This document shows positions 63,101 to 64,000 of a DNA stretch of 64,000 bases, piece after piece. This DNA is from Methylomagnum ishizawai (GTDB lineage: Bacteria > Pseudomonadota > Gammaproteobacteria > Methylococcales > Methylococcaceae). The stretch spans positions 1,475,501-1,539,500 of the forward strand of contig NZ_FXAM01000001.1 in the NCBI RefSeq assembly GCF_900155475.1. The letters are read 5' to 3'. The notes beneath the pieces are model-generated. The model did not search any database, was not told the DNA's origin, and was given only the letters and a program-made list of their open reading frames with translations. The number at the start of each line of letters is the position of its first letter. Position 1 is the stretch's first letter. A program made the translations under genes and the position numbers.

Positions 63101-64000
63101 TCCAGGAGGCCCGGCGGTTGTTCGGGAAGGATTCGGTGGCGCTGGCGCGGGCCATCGCCCGGCAGCGGCGGATTCTCGCGCAGGCGGGTTCGATCCGGGC
63201 CGGGAACAAGGAGCGGGCGGCGGCGCTGGCGCTGGGCGAGATGCGGAAAGCCTACGACGACGCGGCCAATCCGACGATCCACCCGATGGCGCTGAAGCTG
63301 AACGGGCTGGGCTTCGCGATGCACATGGGCATCAGCCCGGCGGCGGCGCTGGTGAACACCTTGCAGACGCCCATCATGACGATGCCGGTGGTGGCGGCGC
63401 GGTTCGGGTTCGGCCCGACCCACGCGGCGTTCGGCAAGGCGCTGGGGGATTTTTTCAAGGGGGCGCGGAACCGGGAGGGGGATATTTCCATCGAGACCGG
63501 CGGTTTGGACGCCATCGAGCAGCGGGCGCTGTACCGGGTGCGGCGGCGCGGGATGCTGGATAAGACCCTGGCGCACGATACCAGCGAACTTTCCAACGAT
63601 CCGGCCTTGCTGATGGCCCCGCGCCGGGCGCTGCGGCGGGTGATGGCGGGAATGTTCCACCATGCGGAGCGCTTCAACCGGGAGGTGTCGTTCGTGGCGG
63701 CGTTCCGGTTGGCGCGGGCGGCGGGGGATGGTTTCGACACCGCGTATGCCTATGCGGAGAAGGTGTTGCATGACACCCATTACGATTATGCCCAGTGGAA
63801 CCGTGCCCGTTTCATGCGCGGCGACTGGCCCAGGGTGGTGTTCCAGTTCAAGCAGTATTCCTTGGGTACCACTTGGCTGTTGACGCGGAATTTCCTGTGG
63901 ACGGTGAAGGAGTTCTTGCGGGCGGCGAAGGGGGAGCAGTCGGTGAAGGACGCCTTCCGGTCGGAAGCCTATAAGACGCTGGCGGGCATCATGGGGATGC
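48133..64000 (+). CDS. Giant phage polyvalent protein (PLxRFG/MTase/helicase), 3' end beyond window
   Basis: One uninterrupted frame from ATG 48133 (AAGGGG upstream; stops at 48,043 and 48,115 bound it) to the window end, at least 5,289 codons. Order by residue: duplicated FDPSTARP (3-10, ~38-45); FlgJ/GH73-like glucosaminidase 92-221 with Glu 122 in QAAQETGWG; Ala/Gly-rich hydrophobic region ~235-575; InPase-like domain ~885-1020 (GKDKDPIDLFI, FDEHKVMAGY); linker 1200-1535; N6-type DNA methylase 1537-1825 (LEPSMGIGNF, IGNWPF); SF2 helicase ~2324-2960 (HEVGTGKT, DEAH, QRNGRGQRQG); HETGVH metallopeptidase-like motif 3487-3492; FLEEVQSDWHQEGRKRGY module ~3830; PLSRFG 4713-4718; hydrophobic LPD38-like C-terminal part. 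Probably packaged and ejected for wall penetration and anti-restriction. Confidence 0.88.
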   Translation, partial: MAFDPSTARPLAAVPSTSGGDDFELPPLEPVAARTTRFDPSTARPYSPPLSGRVKGWAGAALSLAEPELAGAAKLLKTPASTPAPEAQSRRDFIEALRPHAERVGARLGIAPEYLIAQAAQETGWGKHVPGNNLFGIKGRYRGQGRELDTTEGAGTPERAVFKTYPSPAEAFDDLGATLRNPRYAAALHPKSVEEYGNGLKAGGYATDPHYARNIGDRLREYRAALGQAPTAGDYGRVLAGSAGALVPETLAGLGRMELGAERALGVRPLGRDARAAVFDWLGGLAKSTRDYWHSGMTPAGREQLLNGELIRSDTDPATGETSYALGGHPGQTILSGALESAPGVLAMGGLGKAALSGLGFTAEQVAERAVEHGIAPGLAGWLGKVATSGAAYGGAEGLISGAQDAEQTFQDFMAIPPEGYTRLPAFREAFLETDRDLPLLERQARAWRTVAERAALDVGAKAGAVAGLTSAATGGGMFRALEAPSRTAVGGLAKNALVEAGQEAPQSGYEQWAQNEAKRDYIDPAQSPWAGVANAAATGAAVGGLLGGVTGGFTGGGTGEPARAVGDVAEQTVIQEGGGQTAPGTAQAVDAQSIGEGAEAAPQAVPETPIPAPAPQPVVSAPTDADYREAVIAAREKWDQKLSPQARQVALNRLGVTGEGLADTAFFELPQVVQGVLVQSRLQAMGRAKQPPKAEIKPAKLPKAKKTAPAPPSAAPAPAPFDEDVPLSWPTAGGGPATPAPVAVPAPAQVPVASTGPAARSPAAKLPADLAGAKPRFGYQGQGFGLDFESDLDKAAYITAQATQSKRDADYLRFVQDHTGWDEPAVRAHGARVRERVKALAKAGDSAAGPLRVVAEKPASPIDQAAHTAATSPRNPLPEPSPAQKEAGNYPKGHVRAFGLDLSIENPEGSERTGVDPGGKPWSVRMRDHYGYIKGTVGKDKDPIDLFIKPGTSPDHGGPLFVVDQVGGDGRFDEHKVMAGYSSRQEAERAYLRNYARGWKGLGAMTEMSPDGFKSWLASGKTRRPAAEFMPEGARPGDPVPTGGNVGEADSGEVAGPGRRSDGDGGAVVPPPFGVLPEGGGVGEAAAPEAVAGPVQDGAGGAVASSEALDRFKDNKLFTADKVAAARARLKSKLGQLNSGLDPELLVDGMVIAGAYIESGVRSFREYARLMMDDLGDTVKPYLLSFWEGARNYPGLDTQGMTGVEESRRDHAALMAGKDLEGIKPLSAAPEAAPAGGSGDDRTNPQNSGGDSSVSPAADEGQAYHAGVADFLAKKPRVLPSYFTKPSGKLARDWYRGWDAANLAAPVAEPNQPQEQTHEQPTQSNPTSAGRPGLRAVGAEDGAEVPGSGHDASDGNAQAEGHDRVLEGISPEDVPADEGVEAAGKAGVRAGKPGDRGRGPQPEGRHGLAGQPGTGGTGVAVDGAGGGRSVGEPAANGEAAGGEVPGVGTGGRGERDSGGGSLVAATPGGLGGTLDSNAGTVDGATASPGPRAGAGGAVASAAGGKGKRRKKAAEEPGVTPELRVEVDGGEQTRLPNYHLTDPKAIVGGGPKERFRRNRRAIEAYNTLVDENRQPTPEERDALAAYMGWGSFGQELFQGSWAKPVYREGWQAENDWLREHLGEEAWKSAQGSILNAHYTDPPTVEALWGMVERMGFIGGRVLEPSMGIGNFFALMPRHLMASSDLTGIELDQMTAGMTRFLYPDANIQRKGYEESQTADDFYDVVIGNWPFAAQGPSDRRYNKYAPSLHDYFFLKALDQVRPGGLVVGITSAGSMDKQGRTVRLALSKAGNLVAAYRLPTGAFQDYAGTKVVTDILVFQKKGEGVPNGIPAEEWMEADHVIGQRSDGSDVRVNRFWQKHPANILGEMAVGRGTTQGRDGMIVNRTEDFERWLRKLPQLVPENIMTRRESLGNVSYINNTVKDREGAVVVKAGGLFVVQGERLAALADVKNYRMKSAAETAKREAQVRALVGMREAYDALIAAERSGAAPEVARLALAGQYRAFVDEHGPLAESKGLKILKDVRDPYYPALAALETRTPEGRYEPAAILSQPTMRAKARPANPGIRDAFVLMRNESAQVDLARVAELARTTEEAVAAELLGAGAVFRTPAGSYEVRDVYLSGNVRRKLREAIEAQDAGQDMAANIEALRPVIPPDIPYFSIEAKLGAPWVPAEYYRQFVAGLVGVSGKEVGDINIRPMPNGWKVKLETWINNKPEATNLHGVPFHPFSGLVQAAMNNTSITIRVPDKDGNLVVDEARSKAANEKAGAIREKYGEWVWKDAARRIELERAYNETMNAAAEPQFDGAFLTFEGMALHRGQGEFNLRSHQQDAIWRGIANGKGIYAHEVGTGKTFTMGGLAVESRRYGLARKPVIFAHNANSASVAAEIQEMYPAAKVLYVDNLTPDTLPTTLRRIANDDWDAVVVPHSLIDRFALSEKTLKGLAEADIAALEEEAMDAAQDDGADLTPGMMDDEEAMKKVRSSTAKQLVKARNAIKKKVADMAVRASRPDAVIFEDLGIDMILVDEAHEFKKPPLATRMKLKGLNTGTSDRSITLRFLTDYVRSISGGKGVHVFTGTPITNTLNEIYNLMRYVMDEDMARDGVKNWDAWFNTFADQTTDVELTATGEYEPVSRLAAFVNVAELRRMAGQFMHIVFADEMPEFKPRATASGKTNFDKDLTEAERDELLNGRNEHPAGRPYKKIVNETAEMNPVQRSILAELIGRARSFKSATKRERREIMLSGDPRSPILVETAAGNAGFDARLYDLSAPDDPNSKVNRAVRNVLAHYHEHPLATQVIFMERGYNDSSVQRGQKVPKFNIAKDIVDKLVAGGVPREQIAIVTGDTSKDKRRDIAEAMNRADIRVVIGSSATLGVGVNMQANLRAMHHLDAPWMPGLLEQRNGRGQRQGNRWNTVLEYRYLTEGLDGRRWQVLAVKQKFITAFLKADASVRVIEGDAVNLDEGEGMDDLAESLSSASGDPRILVREKLKADVRKLEMRERMHSQGIEDAQRQARRLVEDNVDLEARLAAYRGDADLWAAEKDRPFAMVVDGKSYAERKAAQEAMAQVFKGVLDFDWHPLGEFRGFALRWRNRATAGGMIEITVELHRPGSRYAQVDVTHYAEGTIASIEGKLRALPRAVENLQERIRDNESAIAKFQMAAETPFGQETALKKKRELLAQTERDLADFPAAAPAWLRNGAPTGTDVFLKDEEAPTVYKVPGYGWARPFKRGDDPLGADLIEGYGWLVPANQGDVRPTQERRTATVQSHRWGRDNWWVLVDDGEKVRAVPYTDLRDENNLPVFEARPFERPPMAGVGPATVGQVSAPAPDRPRAATPKGVKVGDVVRFEGREGDWVVGRLVPPGNSADMDRESRWSLEVEPVSGGEREMLPAGAVAAREAGEAGKFSRHRFSWEADQGGGTPESIRAELAKRFGDRRVRRLERAKRLYILDSWQALRRFAPEAGPNDKALFKEGRVYLVAPNIRAGDAVGVFLHETGVHGGLVDWLGGRFPEFAARFHELVGAGDAAAVRAEAQVQRLLRDNALNPADADEERIAYLVEYVTRLDGKDRARLSARVRAWVREVVAALRAALYASPLGEWLRKRGFELTARDFAALARAAVRRNAASISTDSRRLASQFNLAPMFYSALTRAVQAMKQPKAPGSQWAAMIDKAPGVKAEEVEWSGVKEWLAGRGGSVGKAELLDFLAQNEIRVEEVQSPENASIGTMDFRKYQVPGGGGYREVLLTLPPKMRDAWEVFDPRSGEVVDTFSTEASARDHVDDQNRRGATLDYGRIQVPDIALSYRSGHWREPNILAHIRLNERADAEGRRVLFLEEVQSDWHQEGRKRGYKPSIQAFRVERKDDGDSFGEWAVIGPDGEYGRYMREQDAQRRVDADNSRHIQKFVPDAPFKQSWALLAMKRMIRYAAENGFDRIAWAPGAVQTERYELNRQVDSILVNADPDGGRRLDIDMVGRREYEALVNLTVGPDGKVLAGDMAEAVGKPLDEVVGKEMAERVMAVEGVKTFEGDGLRVGGEGMKGFYDRILPAEVNKYVKKWGVKVVPVELGREVRPEPWELDDDEATPAPRYGRTLVAQGVDITPAMKLAALEEGQPLFSRDGAAGGGRLAEVWKLLARHSEAFQYSKPQSGDMADIAAEIDPGMEVTDLGGSSTGENRHLWFVQMPNGDPATVREDRQGRVIVNAASLTEGGGGSALYALVSAYAHNNGKVFIGDPEGLSDEALFRRTENMLSSALKYGTTRHLRPHPRQEGFWKRWGLAWKDGDDAHNLETLLLASYHAVTEAFPEIKDVVYDFDARAFRNTRDGQFVGDPDFKLAAAQSRGGRAAKAGSATLKRTVITNTLVRGAGGDMWGGLLGEALRQPGERIDPALQKILYSRADQEPDPAAVQSSAREMGRAARLLKRGWRDLGDGFDGLADDAKALALGGFTVRMNAELAQGYLPVLEQRFVPAMAAREAVAGQVREYFANRIGIPFEKLYAAHPAEADAVAELLQEATITGVNPAETERQMLRRAAAGLGITDEPGWEDGADYAALVKGAQEAVKLEAAMAAASGNPPRDGSAVVHRFVADRLVAHYRQQIAHINRRLKSLDTLGSNPARQIELFEQRKRYDVAIGHEVNRDRAREDVVGRYRQLSASAFYTQGAARYSARSLFASVVRFEDRIADLETAALERKINDLEMDAKQKAKIMASLRKSRQSLRVQGPYIPLSRFGRFWVASKEQDSSEFDVPLTLQTLGNGRLLVAGREMREHEEWLKSLGGKYSRARGGMLFGVRRSREVAQRIRESGLLEKTAYVKPGAVHYERFETSRQADERIAEIKANPDLEFLGHGLNVPDESQMRLIDPAYVAEVDTLLAGLGESPEVQAIRDAMYQGFLRRLPEVSAQKHWLHRKKTPGFSRDVLRALASKAVHDAHNIARVKHGYQASDALDEAEQALRAAGTLNSFGAAVAKLGALETYQRDWMGVPKLDFEVGMDRVEDVTERKRIQEARRLFGKDSVALARAIARQRRILAQAGSIRAGNKERAAALALGEMRKAYDDAANPTIHPMALKLNGLGFAMHMGISPAAALVNTLQTPIMTMPVVAARFGFGPTHAAFGKALGDFFKGARNREGDISIETGGLDAIEQRALYRVRRRGMLDKTLAHDTSELSNDPALLMAPRRALRRVMAGMFHHAERFNREVSFVAAFRLARAAGDGFDTAYAYAEKVLHDTHYDYAQWNRARFMRGDWPRVVFQFKQYSLGTTWLLTRNFLWTVKEFLRAAKGEQSVKDAFRSEAYKTLAGIMGM
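52088..52690 (+). CDS. Nested gene in the +1 frame of the giant gene, 200-residue hypothetical protein
   Basis: ATG 52088 is preceded at seven bases by AGGAG and the frame runs 200 codons to TAA. The product is compositionally normal and rich in Trp, Tyr, Met and Phe: FEQWVRRTARRFQEADMTQA, MIAYWKEYRPKMYQRMKALR, LLEKLAFVLENLAIEEEDRN, FLEWEREAEANGTPAEDRWW. Third codon positions are mostly G/C in this frame, as elsewhere in the phage, while the enclosing frame here reads as Gly/Ala/Glu-rich linker with many GGA, CGA and GCA codons. So selection appears to act on this frame. It lies exactly in the linker before the methylase domain. Helical, soluble; no family recognised. Confidence 0.75.
   Translation: MNNPPNPTPPAQDGPDFEQWVRRTARRFQEADMTQAMGTPKQKAMIAYWKEYRPKMYQRMKALRLLEKLAFVLENLAIEEEDRNLKGGMGWPDSREQAEQGWLLMEPEEDDPLENLPPTERRQAERFLEWEREAEANGTPAEDRWWRQHLEDWGVPWTQTPGPWTELQQALDHGQELVAQSQARRAAKASVEKRPPKNPA
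61031..61255 (+). CDS. Second nested +1-frame gene, 74-residue hypothetical protein
   Basis: ATG 61031 has AAAGGA about eight bases upstream; the frame ends at TAG 61253-61255. The product is protein-like (SSWATLISSLPPLSPEEEER; IPWYAEQAEICGEGYWEKLY). The enclosing frame uses normal codons up to about 61,110, then shifts to rare AGA, CGA, GGA, CTA and ATA codons, which suggests constraint passes to this frame. Like the first nested ORF it lies in a linker of the giant protein and in the same +1 phase. Weaker than the first case. Confidence 0.45.
   Translation: MTSMPEPSETPATASSWATLISSLPPLSPEEEERLRLGALRLKERLSPIPWYAEQAEICGEGYWEKLYASRVNE

Larger units (their letters stand above)
17223..64000. mobile_element. 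Podovirus-like prophage (left 46.8 kb; right end outside window)
   Basis: From tRNA-Met onward all genes are phage type and in a coherent order: integration operon, repressor/Cro switch, endolysin, C4/Rha, primase, iterons, antiterminator, terminase, portal, scaffold, capsid, adaptors, tail, ejection proteins and a giant polyvalent protein that is still open at the window end. Structural genes are intact, with tight stop/start overlaps and no obvious frameshifts, so the element looks potentially functional. Portal, capsid type and the absence of tail tape measure or sheath genes point to a short-tailed virus. Confidence 0.93.

Noticed and set aside
61264-63780. 838-codon open frame on the minus strand opposite the giant gene, and similar long minus-strand frames at 48,421-50,055, 52,561-54,804, 54,811-57,474 and 58,987-60,990
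   Set aside because: They are antisense shadows of high-GC codon bias, rich in Arg, His, Pro and Gly, with no domains. The sense strand encodes recognisable domains throughout.
17250-64000. Second attachment site within the window
   Set aside because: I found no other copy of the tRNA-Met 3' sequence, and phage genes continue to the last base, so the right end must lie outside.

Overview
Host and setting. The window is GC-rich DNA from what looks like a gammaproteobacterium. The left 17 kb is ordinary chromosome. The combination of phosphoketolase, glycogen phosphorylase, a GH94 phosphorylase and a SCO/di-haem peroxidase fusion would suit a Methylococcaceae-type methanotroph, but that placement is inference and the genus cannot be fixed from the sequence.

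Region 1 (1-17,250), chromosome. In order: a YajR-type MFS transporter, RecQ helicase, a TauE/SafE permease behind a doubly palindromic leader, a large GH94 beta-glucan phosphorylase-like enzyme flanked by a dispersed inverted repeat, phosphoketolase (xfp), two small proteins of unknown role, glycogen phosphorylase (glgP), a SCO-cytochrome c peroxidase fusion, a YqaA-type membrane protein, and tRNA-Met(CAT) with a near-consensus promoter and its own terminator.

Region 2 (about 17,223 to beyond 64,000), a prophage integrated at the 3' end of that tRNA. The right attachment site is outside the window. The left arm holds a minus-strand integration operon (integrase, AlpA/excisionase-like protein, a small ORF, an RMF/CrpP-motif protein). 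A divergent repressor/Cro switch follows, whose operators (TTACGA-N5-TCGTAA) also sit inside the integration-operon promoter. The rightward early region has a post-cro terminator, two small proteins, a GH108-type endolysin, and a Rha-type regulator whose ribosome binding site is the predicted target of a C4-type antisense RNA. A CHC2 primase-helicase comes next, then an iteron-like array that may be the replication origin, then a Q-like antiterminator followed by a promoter and a strong terminator arranged like lambda pR'-tR'.

The late region encodes a podovirus-like virion: two small membrane proteins, terminase, P22-like portal, scaffold, N4-gp56-family capsid, a run of paralogous adaptor proteins, a tail nozzle-like protein, fibre-like protein, ejection-type proteins, and finally an open frame of at least 5,289 codons (48,133 to the window end). 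That frame is a giant polyvalent protein: FlgJ-like glucosaminidase, InPase-like domain, N6-type DNA methylase, SF2 helicase, HExxxH metallopeptidase-like domain, PLxRFG motif and a hydrophobic C-terminal part. It is presumably carried in the virion and ejected with the DNA to cross the wall and resist host defence.

Most unusual points. (1) Two genes with good ribosome binding sites lie out of frame inside the giant gene. (2) One adaptor gene has been split by an inserted beta-propeller cassette that itself appears to carry inserted lower-GC beta-sandwich repeats. (3) There is a complete C4 antisense RNA circuit with both target pairs identifiable by complementarity. (4) There is an iteron array beside the primase. 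(5) Two phage promoters share one gapless operator-in-spacer design.
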